Source: Perca fluviatilis (Eukaryota > Chordata > Actinopteri > Perciformes > Percidae). Taken from it: a stretch of DNA of 64,000 nucleotides. Location of the stretch: assembly GCF_010015445.1 (NCBI RefSeq), contig NC_053116.1:3136068-3200067 (forward strand), written 5' to 3'. The notes under the pieces are model-generated. The model was not told the DNA's origin and did not search any database. It saw nothing but the letters and a program-made list of their open reading frames with translations. Of this stretch, positions 1 to 11,844 are shown piece after piece (positions within the stretch are counted from its first letter, which is position 1; each line of letters opens with the position of its first letter). A program made the translations under genes and the position numbers.

Positions 1-990
1 CCCTGGACTGTAATATAACATTTGTTAGAGCAAGATTTCTGCTCATGTTCAAAACGTTGTGCACATTCAAAATATCTCTTTTATCTGAGTTTTGGAGGAG
101 TCGTGATACTTTGAGAAAAATAAAGTTATAATAGTCAATATATTTCAGAAAATAATCTACCTGCACCATAGTCTGCTGTGCATTACGTGATTGCTCTGCT
201 GATACGGTAGATCTCAGACCTCCTGACAGACACAGAGCCCCGTTTGGGTCTCTGGTCTCTAAATGAGCGAATGTTTAGGGAAGTGTCTGTATGCTTTGCT
301 TTTTTTTCATTGGTTGCTGCATTAAATCTTACCCAGATAAAATAGTGCTATTTTCTGATTGGCTATTGTGTAGCCCCTCTCTTTTTTTGTTTGGCTGATA
401 AGTGGCATGCTCGACTTAGACATTAAAAATGTAAGCTACAAGCCGTGGCTTGGTCACGGTCTATGGGCTTGGTAGCGTTGCATTTCCCCTGACTCGTTTC
501 CTGGTTCTATTTCTCCATAAACAACATGAAATCAAGGAGAGGGTTAACTTTTCCTGCTACAGATTTCCCACCGTGGTCAGAAAGAACAGGAGGAGACACT
601 TTGTTTCTCTCACTATGACTCGAGAGTCGCTACTTGCTCCAAAGATAATCGCCGTCACTCTCTCATTCACCTCCTCCTCCACCACACACCCCCACACATG
701 TGGCTCGACGCACACACCAGCGCACAAGCATAAACATCAGGCCACTTATGTAGACTACTGCAGGAGCTCTGTGTGGAGCCTCCGCACAACTGTAAAACAG
801 CCAGACGCGTTTGATTCCTGCCGGTTCCATAGTGAGAGCGGCGCAGCCAGAGAAATTTTGGGCGCTGCGGCATATTCAATTTATTATAAATATTTTTTAC
901 GCGTGAGAAATACAATGTGTGGCGGGAGTGCGTGACAAAAGACCGAAATGAGTGACTGTCACGCTCAATGCGTGACACTTGAGAGCCCTG
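1..990 (-). mobile_element. hAT-type DNA transposon, one end, cut by window edge
   Basis: The right boundary ends in gagagccctg at 981-990. Read on the minus strand this starts CAGGGCTCTCAAG, which I recognise as a typical fish hAT terminus. Positions 1-240 are an inverted copy of 8218-8515 inside the hAT at 7872-9407, so the two elements share sequence. Positions 435-660 recur as a diverged copy at 26670-26850. The left end lies outside the window. No transposase reading frame is recognisable; the frames across 450-935 look non-coding. Confidence 0.6.
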
Positions 991-1146
991 TGGATGTACT
1001 GGCCCTTTAAAAAGGTATTTCAACAGGTATAGAGGGTTTTCACCGACATCATGTTCTGGGTGGTAACCTGGATGCACGGCCATATTGGAGGCACTCGGTG
1101 TAAACAACTGAATGGAGTAATGGAGTATTGTGCACTTTGGATACTT

Positions 1147-1979
1147 TAAGGGGCCATCCACACGGAAACAGTTTTTTGTGCAAACGCACATGTTTTGCAT
1201 CGTTTGGGCCGACCGTCCAGACGAATCCTGCAAACGCACTGCCTGAAAACGCACTTTTTTGAAACCTGGTCTCAGGGGGAAAAAATCTGAAAACGGCTCT
1301 CGTTTGGCTTCGTATGGATGGTAAATACGGATCCGTATCGATGATGTCATCGCCACACCCCTCTTTTACACCCTCTCCCACGGCCGCTGACGCACACAAC
1401 TGCGTTTAAGCTAAGCGAGCACATCCCATCTCCATGGTTACACCAGCTCACTTCATCTAAATACTGTGTCTCTGCTCCCTGACCCTTCCCTCTGGATTCT
1501 ACACAAGATATATTGCTAACGTTATGTAGCCAACGTCATTCATGGATCATTGATGTTTGTTTGACTGCCGATGTTAGAGCTAGCTAACGTTAGCGCGCTA
1601 ACGTTAGCTCACTACTAGCGCTGCAATCGCGCAAAATAAAAGGCAATCCAACAGCACATTATACAATGTAAACAAAGACACGTTTTCTTGCGGCAGCCTT
1701 TATAAAATGAGCAGTGGTGAAAGTGATTATAGTCCACGGATGTATTAAGAGAACGTTATAATCTAGTCATGTTATGATAGGAAGTGGAAATGACTATGCT
1801 CTTCTTCTCCGTTTTTGGTGAATTTCTGTAGCAGAAACAGCGCCGCCTATAGGCCTGGAATATGAAGTAGCGTGTTGAGTCATTTACAAATGGATTCGTT
1901 TGGACGCAACTTTTCTTGAAAAGAATCCAGGGAAGACGGGTAAAAAAAAGATTGTTTTGGTACGTGTGGACGGGGCCTA
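1147..1979. mobile_element. Non-autonomous hAT-like element nested in the ISL2EU-like copy
   Basis: The ends are imperfect inverted repeats: aggggccatccacacgg near 1149 and cgtgtggacggggcct near 1963-1978. The flanks share tactt on both sides and match at about 6 of 8 bases, as expected for a decayed 8-bp hAT target duplication. No coding capacity is seen. It separates the YqaJ-type exon from the upstream part of its host element. Confidence 0.55.
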
Positions 1980-2000
1980 ATACTTGATGTATAAACAAAA

Positions 2001-2333
2001 GAAAAGCTCATCAAAACGCGTCCAAGATGCAAAGGCATATAGGGAAGGACTTGAACCACAAGAAAAGGCGCGATATTTCGAGAAATTACGGTTTACTGGC
2101 GGTGCAGATCCCTAAGTTGGCTCCCTCTTCTTGGATCCATGGCGACCCAGTGATTCTTCCTTCAGTTGCATATCCCGATATAGTCAACTACCTGGTTTTC
2201 TCGCTGAGCCCATACACAGCGGACCTTAAATCCTACAAAAGTTTGGAGGCTTATAACCAGATGGTGTGTGGATAGGAGAGCGAGACACAGTACCAAGTCA
2301 TTAACGACCGTTGTGTTGTGAAGGCCAGAGTAA
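2001..2333 (+). pseudogene. YqaJ-protein exon fragment (ISL2EU gene), frameshifted
   Basis: Two reading frames together give a recognisable segment. One frame reads AYREGLEPQEKARYFEKL up to about 2110. A shift near 2112-2116, which looks like a two-base loss in 'ccctaag', moves into the frame of IHGDPVILPSVAYPDIVNYL and PYTADLKSYKSLEAYNQ. The SYKSLEAYNQFVCGWV-type block is characteristic of the region just before the YqaJ exonuclease domain in ISL2EU and related transposon proteins. The tryptophan expected after MVCG is a TAG stop at 2272-2274. The frame then runs on as ESETQYQVINDRCVVKAR to a splice donor (gtaagt) at about 2334. I infer a decayed internal exon; the nuclease domain itself is not visible downstream. 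Confidence 0.55.
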
Positions 2334-2354
2334 GTAATGCAATAACGTCTTTAA

Positions 2355-2580
2355 TCAACCTAACCTTAACTGTAGGATATCATTGCGATACTCAAGCTGT
2401 AGCCAAGTGACTCTCAATAGTTGTTTGAGACAGATTTTTCCCTGTAGATCCTGGTTGAGCTTTGCCAACCACAAGCGCCTCCTTTCCTCTGATAACTTCT
2501 GGCATTCCTCTCCCTGGTTTTTAATAACTTGTGGAAGTCGATGATATTCCAAATGTTTTTTCTCGCTCTGACCTATTGGT
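2355..2580 (-). pseudogene. THAP-domain fragment (ISL2EU companion gene)
   Basis: The minus strand reads EKKHLEYHRLPQVIKNQG followed by EECQKLSEERRRLWLAKLNQ. This resembles the middle of THAP zinc-finger domains of the 'FFRIPKVI..G..T.ELSE.RR..WL..I.R' type. The leading C-x-C and the trailing C-x2-H that complete a THAP finger are not visible in frame, so it is a partial, degenerate copy. It runs opposite to the YqaJ fragment, as in ISL2EU elements. Confidence 0.45.
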
Positions 2581-2867
2581 ACATAGGCAATAATTAACCA
2601 TTTTCCTTGACGGTGTTCGGGATCTACTTCAGTGCCTGTGCTTTGTTGAGATGCGGAGTACCTCCAATATGGCGACCTCTGGTCTGATGACGCGTCATGA
2701 AAACCCTCTATAAAGTTCAGTGTGGGCTATAATCTGTCAGATAAAAGCCTCATGAATAAAATCTAGTCATTTTGAGGCAGAAACAACCTTTTTAAACACA
2801 AGGCAGAAGCTGCAATCACTTTTTGGCCAGTGGGAAAAAGACTGGACGGTTATAATGTAGGCAGTGC

Positions 2868-2935
2868 TGGAATGTAACTAAGTACATTTACTCCAGTACT
2901 TTTACTTGTTGGATTTTATTCTAAAATGTGACCGA
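2868..2935 (+). repeat. Fragment of a dispersed fish hAT-like repeat
   Basis: The string ggaatgtaactaagtacatt followed by tactccagtacttttact is the end of a very common fish repeat. Related pieces occur at 10195-10266, 43262-43440 and 57020-57425 in this window. The rest of 2711-3547 shows nothing I can assign. Confidence 0.5.
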
Positions 2936-3547
2936 TGACCGGTCTGGCCCTAAAAAGGCTAGACTTAATCTGACTCCAATTATATGGTCACTAAACCCTG
3001 AAAAGTGTTCGTTTACTGATAGATCAGAGAAATAAAACTCAGGATTTGTTCAGTTAAAGTTAATAACAAGCTTTAGTGAATGATATTGCAAAATACAAAA
3101 GCGTACGCATCAGATACTTCAATACAGGTCTATCTTTCACCTACAAAGATTCCCCCAGCATCTGGTCCCGCTAAGTTAGAATACTGTCTTATTATAAAAT
3201 TCTGTCCATCCTCTGGTGGTGCTGTCATCAGTTTGGATATAGTCCAGATCTTCTGGCTCCAGCCACAACACACACTGTATGTAACACACTGTATGAAAAC
3301 ATGACCTTGACTTCTTCCATTCTCAGCTCAAAAAGACAAGTCGCTATTGTTGGATTTGAACACCTGTGTGTTTTTAATCTCCTGCAAACTTAAGGAGTTC
3401 ATGAGAGCCAAGGTCATTTCCATACTCTGTGTCACAAATCACGCGCTTGTGAAACACTGACCATTGTTGCCCCGTTTCTCTCCCGATCAGAGAAGACCTT
3501 CTTCAGGCAATATCTCACACTCCCTTTATAATGTCTTATCACTTTAA

Positions 3548-5561
3548 AAGGGGTGATAGAATGCAAAACCGATTTTACCCTGTCATAGTTGAATAACGAC
3601 AGTTCGGTGGGTAAATAGGACATACATAGAAGCTCAAAATCCCATTGACACCCCTTTACTATGAAAATCTCATATTTTGAAACTGCCGCTGAAAACGGGT
3701 GAATCTCAACAAAGCTAGAAGTCTAGCTAGGACATGCAGTTCTCTGCTATTCCATTACAAAATTCACTTCTGAAACTTTTTTATGCAAGAAATCAACTAT
3801 GTAAAGCTCAAATATGGGCCGCTTTACGAAAATGGATGGCTAATTGCAAATTTTGTCTGACTGTGTGTCGGATTTCAGAGCCGGTGCTGCCTTTGTAGCT
3901 GCCTCGCCGCCCGACCTGCCTTCCTTCACAGACCCCGGCCTGCTATGAGGTACTTGGAGCTCCGTCACGACTGGCAGCCAACAGCACTCCATACCTGCGC
4001 AAAGTCACCGTCTCTTGGGCTAATGGACAACCAAATGCCCCTGCCCTGACAGAGCTCCAGGGCCTGCAACTCCCCTCTTCCTGCTAGCTAAATGCCTGGT
4101 GTATGCGAGTGAGAGCGCGGCCAAAAATGAAGCTAACTATCCGTGATTTGTAGCTACACAGGTAGCTAGGATTGAAGGGACAGTTGCAGCTAACGAAAGC
4201 ACTAATCTTCACAAATATTCATTAATTTGACATCGGACACCGTTGTTAGTAGTAGGGGTGCACCGATCCTATATTAGGATCGGATATCGGCCCCGATATT
4301 GCAAGAATAGCTGGATCGGAAAAATTAAACAGATCCACGGGCCGATCCAGTTTATTTTATTTATTTTTTTTACACTCCGTCGCAGCACCGGGGCCCCTGT
4401 TAACTGCGTACCCTTCTCACTCATGGTAGTAACTTTATAACACAACAATTAATAACCCACAACTAACTCTCTTAAAAGGATAAAACACCAAATCATATAA
4501 CAATTTGTGACTTAAACAGTTTCTAACACTAATAATTTTACATTTACAAATGTAGCTACACCGCCATGGCATGCTGGGTAACATTACAGCTGCTAGCCTA
4601 GCTAGCCAGGTAGCATAACAGTCTGTTAAGCTGGGAGAGGCTATGGTCGCTACTGCACAAGAACCGAGAAGAAAGTTAGCTAGAGGATGAAGAAAGACCG
4701 GAGATACATCAGAACAACGTGTTCTCAAGAGAGGAGCCGTCTGTTGTTCCCAAGTTTTTTCTTTCTAACAAATCGGACATAATTTAGCCACGGCTGCTGC
4801 CTGTTGCTCTAACGTTACTCGGCCGTGCTAACGTTACTGTGCTAACGTTAAAGACCTGTCACTTCAAGCATGCAGCGGAGCAACGTTATGAACGCAATCC
4901 GCTACAGACCGTTGAGAAAGACGGGTTCGGAGCAATGATTAAACTCTGGATTTAAGAGGTCTTGCCTCACTGAAATACGTCCGCCAACCTACTAACGTTA
5001 TTCAAACAGCGAAGGAGGCTGATAGCGGAGCTACGTTCAGTCCCCCACTACAACCACACTACAACCTAACTTACCTGTGGCCAAGGTAGCTAGTGGTTAT
5101 ACAGTACTAGCTTACAACTATTTAGTTTTGAAAGGGAAACAGTGTTAAAGTTGTTTGTATGTGTAGGCTATTCATTCAATGAGTTTATTTTACTACTTTG
5201 CAGTTTGCACAATACAAATAGTTTAGCTTCTGTAACTGTTTCATGGATTCCCCTTCATACAAAGTTATTGTATAATGTTGTGGAGCCAAGCAAACCCTTA
5301 GTCAAAGCTTTTAGAACATTTAAACATGATGACATTAACATGTTTTTGTGATATTCTATGTACTCCTGACAGTAGAATAAGCCATTATAAAGAAGAAGAA
5401 AGAAAAAAGCTCTTGTTCCAAATAGAGCCATATTCACAGGGTTGTTAAGGGCCTAATAAAATAGCATTCGGGCAATTTTCAGCCCAACCAATGTTACATA
5501 CCCCATTAGGAGACCTTAAGGAACAGTGTAAAATACCCTATATAATCATTCTATCACCCCT
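3548..5561. mobile_element. Kolobok-like non-autonomous element (TTAA duplication)
   Basis: The left end is TTAA plus aaggggtgatagaatg at 3544-3563. The right end is cattctatcacccct plus TTAA at 5547-5565. The terminal 15 bases differ only slightly from the ends of the autonomous Kolobok at 31260-56609 (aggggtgatagaatg against agaggtgatattatg). No transposase exons are recognised inside. Internal CTAGCTAGC and AACGTTA-rich stretches are common in this whole region. The left end has one extra A compared with the right end. Confidence 0.65.
4251..4345 (+). mobile_element. hAT-like end fragment nested in the Kolobok-like element
   Basis: The stretch beginning aggggtgcaccgatcc and continuing into tatcggccccgatattg matches the familiar 'GGGGTGCACCGAT' end of fish hAT elements. 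I could not find its inverted partner nearby, so it is probably truncated or strongly diverged. Confidence 0.4.
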
Positions 5562-5831
5562 TTAAAACCAGATGGTCTCTCAAATCCCAGGGAAACGGGG
5601 GCAACAAAGCAAGCTTCATGAACTCTACAAACCTATTATTTTATACACAAAATATATTCTAACATACTTCAGTCCAAATGTTGAGGTGCTTCTACGTTAC
5701 TTGAGTCTTTTTTTTCATGCCACTGGTATTAGTACTTCTAGGTCTGAATACTTCTTCCAGAAGTGAATCTAGGACAGCGGATTTTTTTCTTGCAGCTAAA
5801 GGACGGGGAGGATAAAGTTAGCACGACGACA

Positions 5832-6192
5832 CTGAAGTTGGCATCCGATTCGCAGCTTCCGATTTGACATTTAAGGGGATAATTTAAGGGGAACTTAAAA
5901 CTGTCCGATACATTGCTAAGTGACTGATCCTCTGTTTTTTTAACCTCTTACTGTATTGAATGAGTGTTAGTCATTAAGGTAAATTATTAATTATGTCTAA
6001 AACACGTTTAGATTTGTGAAAGCTTTATTGTCTTTATGAGAACACAATAAAGGGAGATTTCACCGTTTTTTTTTCATATATAGACCACATTGGACTAGGT
6101 CCAGATTCAAAACCACCATGACAGTTTTAAGTTCCCCTTACATTTCCCCTTAACTGCCGAATCGGAAGCTGCGAATCGGATGCCAACTTCAG
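5832..6192. mobile_element. Palindromic MITE
   Basis: The arms are inverted copies: ctgaagttggcatccgattc from 5832, through the cttaaaactgtc block near 5895, and its complement ending at 6192. Arm length is about 75 bases, around a roughly 210-bp AT-rich spacer. No clear target duplication is seen and there is no coding capacity. Confidence 0.7.
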
Positions 6193-6605
6193 CGTCTACA
6201 GCAAGCCCCCAGGAGGAGCGCTAAGTCTAAATGCCAACATGGGCTTAGCGGATAACGGTGGTACTGCACCCCATGGCCCAGAAAGACTTTTCACATAGAC
6301 ATTACATGGCGAAAGAAACGTCTATATTTCAGCGGATAATTAGTTTCGGGGTATATCAACCTACCAGCCCGAACACTGAAAGGGTCCTTGTTTAAAACGT
6401 TACGTTTTTAACATTCACTATAAGCGAATACAGAATTATTAAATTTGAAATGATGAACGTGCATAATGGTGCGAGCAGACCCACGGGACTGCGCACGTCC
6501 GCTCTCATGACTGTTCTCCCGAGCTCACGTAGCTAGCTGTAATAATGGATATAGCTAATGGTTGTAATTCACCATGTGTTCTATTAATACGTCCATGGTA
6601 TTATC

Positions 6606-6858
6606 TTATGAAGTTATGATACATCCGAGGGATGTATGTATGTTGTAAAGCCTGTTACGTGGATGTAACGTCATTAGCGTTTCCCAAACTGGCGGGGCTA
6701 TCGGCTAGCTAGTTGCCAACATCAGGGTTAGCTAGCGTGGCTGTATTAAGATCATGCCTAGTTACATAACGTTACTACAGACATACTGATTACATGGCCT
6801 TGGTTCTCTCTTATGATACATCCGAGGGCTGTATGCTGTAAAGCTTGTAACGTGGATG
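6606..6858 (+). repeat. Two direct copies of a ~60-bp sequence
   Basis: The motif cttatgaagttatgatacat..ccgagggatgtatg..gtaaagcctgttacgtggatg at about 6603-6666 recurs, shortened and diverged, at 6808-6858. The rest of 6193-7297 contains CTAGCTAG runs and AACGTTAGC strings but nothing I can name. Confidence 0.45.
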
Positions 6859-7302
6859 AGAGATGAAGCCATGGATGAGCTCTGTTCACGAAACTGCAGG
6901 CTAACTGCTAGCGCTAGCTAGTAGCTAGCTAGCTAGTAGCACGACATAATGATTAAATCTCCTTGGTTGTCTAGCTAAATACATCAATCGTTTATTTAGT
7001 GAAGCATGTAAACGATCGGGAACAACGAAAACAAAATGTTTAACTTTAGTGAATATTTCAGACAATGAAAACGGCGAGTTCATGAGTTCACCACTTGTAA
7101 GAGCCACGAGAGATAAGCTCATGAACGAGCATGTTGCTACCGGTTGCTACGACAACACAAACAAATTGTTGCTAGTGCGCGTGTCCACCGTGACGTCATG
7201 GGCCAAGAATGCGGAAAAGCCAAGCTCCATGTTGTCTTAATGCGCTTTTGAGCACTCTCATTGGAACGTACGGGGCTTCCCGCCGAACACTGTATCCAGT
7301 TC

Positions 7303-7862
7303 TGTCACTACCCTAACTGAGTAGAGTGCAGCTTTGAGTTGTGCATGCGTCACTTTGCGACGAGTGCAGATGTGAGTTGCGCATGCGTCACTTTGCGACA
7401 AGTAGCCTACAAGATGCTAACGGCGGTTTGAGCTAACGTTAGCAATCAAGTAGCCTACTAGATGCTAACGGCGTTTTTAGCTAACGTTAGCAATCAAGTA
7501 GCTAGCCTACTAGATGCTAATGGCGTTTTTTGCAACATCGGCTGTCACTTGAATGGCGTTTTGAGCTAACGTTAGCAACCAAACAATCATAGAGAGCTAA
7601 AACGTTTTTGAAATGACTGCTAGCTACAAGTTAGCAATCAGACACAAAGACTGTCACTTTAATGGCGTTTTGAGCTAACGTTAGCAACCAAACAATCATA
7701 GATAGCTAAAACGTTTTAGAAATGATTTCCATCTTCTGTTATTGTATGTAAAGAGAAAAGTTTATTATTTTACAGATTTCACAAATTTCAGTAAGCCACG
7801 TTATGCCGTAAACCATTTAAATCTGAGCATGCGCAACTCAAAGCTGCACTCTACTCATTTTG
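7303..7862. repeat. Inverted-repeat unit enclosing tandem AACGTTAGC-type repeats
   Basis: The block cactacccta..gtagagtgcagctttgagttg at 7306-7344 has an inverted partner at about 7828-7867. Between them, 7345-7400 holds a direct duplication of a ~55-bp unit. From 7405 to 7720 there are imperfect tandem copies built from 'gatgctaacggcgttttgagctaacgttagcaa'. It behaves like a decayed MITE with internal tandem amplification. The hAT at 7872-9407 is inserted at its right border. Confidence 0.5.
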
Positions 7863-7871
7863 GGTAGTGAC

Positions 7872-9407
7872 CAGAGGTTAAATTGGGCCGGAGCGCACCG
7901 GAGCGCAGCTCCGCCTCCTCAGGTCCACTATACACCCTGCCGGAGCTCAGCTCCGTCTCCTTCAGCATCAAACATTTTGCCGGGGCTTCAGCCCCAAATG
8001 TATTTTGAAGTGTTGACTGACAAATATGAAACTGGACGTCGCTTTGTGCCCATTCTCGCTGTAAAAACTGGGCAGCTTCAGGTTTATGGATGCGCTCTGC
8101 TGGCGACATGCTGCGGCAAATGTGCCGTTTGTGCTCAGTGCATTTCTGCCATAAGTTTCGGGTTTCCACCTCCGATGTAGAGCAGCGCGTACAGCCACTT
8201 CCCTAAAGCGTCTCAAACGGGGCTCTGTGTCTGTCAGACGGTCTGAGATCTACCGTATCAGCAGACCAATCACGCTAATGCGCAGCGACTTCACGGTGCA
8301 GGTACATTATTTTCTGAAATATAGTGACTTTATTCTTGTAGGGTAATAGCCTATTATAACTTTATTTTTCACAAAATATCACGACTCCTCCAAATCTCAG
8401 AGAGCACAGGTGGGATGAGTTATATTTTGAATGTGCACAAGTCAACTCAAGTTTTGGACATGAGCAGAAATCTTGTTCAAACATCTGAAATATTACAGTC
8501 CAGGGATTTATTAAATGAATAATGTATCACTGAGGTGAAAAATTGTCATATGCACATTTACAGAGGTTACTTCCCCAACAAAAGATGCAAAAGAGGGAAG
8601 AATAAATTAGGCCTAAGCTACATGTGTGCTGACTCAGATATAATTAGAAAAGTCGATCTAAAGGAGAATAAATAGATGAATGCAATACAGAATGCCTGAC
8701 AGCCTTACTGCAATATTTTCCATTATGTTTTTATTTTTGGATTGTAATGTTTCCCTTTACATAAAGATATTTCAGGCATATTTATTCAGAAAAAGGTAGA
8801 AGTAGATGCATACAAATTCACCAAAATGCAGGAAATATAGTGTTTAATGCTAAAAAAAATTCTGGGGGAGGACCCCCAGACCCCCACATCATAAGTCAGC
8901 ACACAAATCAGGAAGCAAAACCTTGGCATTTGGGTTGCCAGGCCAGTTATGATTAGACCAAATGTTGGTGCCATCTAACAAACTGGAAGCTAAAATGAAC
9001 ATACACTGGCTATTAACAAGCTGGGCAAGCCAATCACTGTTAAAAAGGCTATAATAGTGGTTTCTGATTCTCTTAAATCAACATAATTTTCTTGTTTAAA
9101 AAGATGTTTACATATTTGCCAACCAATATTTTCAAACATGTTCAATTTCATACATTTTCCAAGGGTGAAATCCGTTGCCTGCCTGTTAACATTAGCCTAT
9201 AAAAGGTAAGAAATAATAATAAAGTAAGTGAATTGTAAAGTATTTCTCTTTGTTTGAACTAATCAACCCTACCTTACACATTAATACTGGAAAAAGTGCC
9301 CCTTTGGTGTAAAAACACATTAAGTCATTTTACGGCGCGATTTTGAATGATGACCATTCCCCGTAAATAAGGGCTCCCCCTCCCTACAAAAGCCAATTTA
9401 ACCACTG
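7872..9407. mobile_element. hAT element with perfect 8-bp target duplication
   Basis: The element starts cagaggttaaattgggc at 7872 and ends gccaatttaaccactg at 9407. These are inverted ends of the CAGNG type usual in hAT transposons. The 8-bp string gtagtgac lies directly outside both ends (7864-7871 and 9408-9415). The interior includes a GC-rich gagcgcag/ctccg part (7885-7960) and a block shared in inverted orientation with 1-240. No intact transposase frame is seen, so it is non-autonomous. Confidence 0.85.
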
Positions 9408-9415
9408 GTAGTGAC

Positions 9416-9895
9416 AGCTCTCTTAATACATCCATGGTCTACAGGAGCTAGCTGCATGCGGCTAACAGGCTAACGTTAGCTTAGCGTGATTATGAGAGCA
9501 GTTAGATTGTCAGACTAACCTTCTCCCCGCAGCTTGGTCTCCTCCGTGTGTTCCCGGTGTCGCTCCATCTCTGATGAACAGACTAAGAAACGCTGTTTGG
9601 GATTCCCTGATCTGGATTCAGCTAACGGCTTCTCTCCTCACTGCTCCCGCTGCTCAGCACGGGCAAACAACAACAAACACCACTTCCGGGGGGACCGCTG
9701 TCAAAATAAAAGCCTCATGATTCTATTTTCACTTTTTTGTGATGATTTCTTTCATGAGGATATATTTTGTTACCTTTAAAAAACCCTGTTTTACCAAAGA
9801 TTATTAGAAAAACTGATGGATTGATTTATATTTATTTAGATATGTTTATAGCCTTTGTTTGATAACCTACATTTGATGTAGCCTATTACTTGAGT
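9416..9895. other. No gene recognised; intergenic
   Basis: This interval has ordinary mixed composition. A moderately GC-rich part (9525-9700) holds an 81-codon open frame that I do not recognise. I see no splice structure or repeat boundary that I can support. Confidence 0.4.
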
Positions 9896-9896
9896 T

Positions 9897-10067
9897 GAAC
9901 ACACACATACATACACACACACACACACACGCACACAAACACACGCGCACACAAACGCACGCACACACACACACTCACACACAAACACAAACACAAACAC
10001 ACACACGTACGCACACACACACACGTACACACACATGCACACAAAAACACACACGCACGCACACACA

Positions 10068-10110
<43 letters not shown>
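9897..10110. repeat. (CA)n microsatellite
   Basis: About 210 bases of CA dinucleotides interrupted by G and T. Long cysteine-valine frames on the minus strand and histidine-threonine frames on the plus strand are by-products of the repeat. Confidence 0.95.
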
Positions 10111-10113
<3 letters not shown>

Positions 10114-10422
10114 GGTGTCAAAATAAAAGTATACCTTTTAGTTAGGAAATGTATCGGAGTAAAAGTGAAAGTTTCCAGAAATATAACAAAGTAAAGTACA
10201 GATACGTGACAATTCGCCCTAAGTACAATAACTAAATATTTGTACATCGTTACATTTCAACACTCTAAAATAAGCTGCATAGTTTCCCTTTAATCGTTTA
10301 TATTCCTGCGTGTTTTTCAGAGGAAATCTGGAACACTTCCGGACATTTATTTTGAAACTCAGCAACTAATCTGCACCGGAAGCTATAGTCTTTACTGCAG
10401 CTAACTTCACACTTTGAACAAA

Positions 10423-10449
10423 ATGGCGCCTAGCAGAAAGGTGTGTTAG
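10423..10449 (+). promoter_or_regulatory. Upstream ORF in zinc-finger gene A leader (8 codons)
   Basis: An ATG at 10423 opens a frame coding MAPSRKVC and a TAG stop, 81 bases before the main start at 10530. The paralogous leader at 22916 has the same frame with one residue changed (MASSRKVC). Both begin in a Kozak-like AAATGGCG or AGATGGCG context. A role in limiting translation of the main frame is inference. Confidence 0.45.
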
Positions 10450-10529
10450 CCATATGTCAATGGTGTTAGCTTATATATATGTCAATATGTGTTAGCAGAG
10501 TCTCTTTGTTGTGTAGAGAAAGAGCTAAA

Positions 10530-10722
10530 ATGTGTAAAGTCCAGATGCTGAGAGCGTTGGTGGAGCAGCGACTAACTGCGGCTGCTGAAGAGATATTTGG
10601 GTTGTTTGAAAGAACGATAGCAGAGTACGAGGAGGAACTTTGTCGTTCAAAAGAGGAGAACGAGCGACAACGGGAGCAACTGGACGCTGTTTTCAACCCT
10701 CAGCTTCGGTTACACAGAGCAG
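10530..10722 (+). CDS. Zinc-finger gene A, exon 1 (N-terminal leucine-rich/acidic helix)
   Basis: This is the first coding exon of a C2H2 zinc-finger protein family expanded in percomorph fish. It codes 64 residues starting MCKVQMLRALVEQRLTAAAE, a probably helical, charged segment (EEIFGLFERT then EEENERQRE-like) ending PQLRLHRA. The exon ends in phase 1 at ag|gtttgg (10722). The matching acceptor is tgcag|atgttg before 19415, which gives LRLHRA-DVEQLLVVKEE in frame. Upstream in-frame ATGs exist (10479), but 10530 is the start shared with the paralogue at 22977, from which this exon differs at about two of 193 bases. The expected role of the family is nuclear DNA binding. Confidence 0.75.
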
Positions 10723-11489
10723 GTTTGGTCATTAAACCTTCAGTTGATCTTTCTCTCCTTCTTGTGATCTCTTCTCCCAGCAACGATATGACAGGAAGTA
10801 TTTAAATAAGCATTTGTTCTTAAGATCTATTGTAATCTTCGCTCTTTAACAGGCCTTCGCCAAACCCACCATACTCCATGTAAATAATCAGTACTTTTAT
10901 CATTGTAAAACACACTGTATTCAAAGTGGACAGAAACACAATAAGACTATCAAAAGCCGTCTTGGTTTGTCTTTTCACTGTTCCAACAATCACCACTCTG
11001 GTCTGCTCTCAGCTTTGAACCTTCTCCTCGCACTCAGGCTGATTCTGCTCACTTGCAAAGTTTCTGCTCTCGGATTTCTCCTGCGCGCTTGGATTTTTTT
11101 GTGTTATAACCCTGTCAAAAGTCAACAACCAATAGAATGCCAGCTGTAGTGTTGACCAATGAAATGATCCCAACCCCGTTGAGGGTGCGTTCACTTTACT
11201 TTAGAACGTCTGTTGAGGGCGGCTGCACTGTAACCTGACTATGCCTGACTGTAACCAAGTTTATATATCCCCGCGCCGTTTATAGCTTTATTATAAGTAT
11301 ATGTCAACAATGTGCACAGAATGGTCGACGCACTTTCACGGAAACGGGAGAAAGCTTTGAAGTGGGACGTATGAAGTTATGTCCACAACTACGAGGGTGA
11401 GTAACATAACTTAAGCACCTAGCTAGCTAGCTAGCATATGGCCTAGCTTGATGTCCAGAAACAAATAGATGTTCTTTATTGTAGAAAAT

Positions 11490-11844
11490 GTCGCTCAGGA
11501 AGTTATAGACTACAGTTTCCCTCAACTGCAGCCGGGACATTCTAACGCTTAACGTGAAAAAGCTTAACGTGGTTTAATGTACCTAAACCAGGTTTAGTAA
11601 TTTGGTAATCATTGATGATTACCAAATTTCTCTCTCATATTGCTCCTCATAACCACTGAAAACTGTCAAAAAAATCTAACCCAAAGTCTGATTATTATGG
11701 ACGTTATGTGACTGATAACTGATTGATATCTGATTGATCATTGTTTAGGTACATTAAGTTACCACGTTAAGCTTTTTCACGTTAAGCGTTAGAATGTCCC
11801 GGCTGCTGTTGAGGGAAACTCTAGTCTATAACTTCCTGAGCGAC
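11490..11844. mobile_element. Palindromic MITE
   Basis: It starts gtcgctcaggaagttataga and ends with the complement at 11844. The arms (about 90 bases, through cgttaagctttttcacgtta) enclose a short AT-rich centre with its own small inverted repeat at 11600-11625. No coding capacity. Confidence 0.75.

Larger units (their letters stand above)
1030..2710 (+). mobile_element. Decayed ISL2EU-like DNA transposon (YqaJ + THAP)
   Basis: The ends are inverted: tagagggttttca at 1030 and its complement ending at 2710, followed inward by a shared block (gccatattggaggyac) near 1078-1095 and 2663-2680. TA lies on both sides and may be the target duplication. Inside are a fragment resembling the region upstream of YqaJ nuclease domains (plus strand) and a THAP-like fragment (minus strand). 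That pair of genes is what ISL2EU elements are known to carry. Both fragments are broken, so the element is dead. A hAT MITE (1147-1979) is inserted in it. Confidence 0.55.

Noticed and set aside
2001..2333. An active YqaJ nuclease gene
   Set aside because: A frameshift near 2112-2116 and a stop at 2272-2274 break it, and the nuclease domain itself is not visible.
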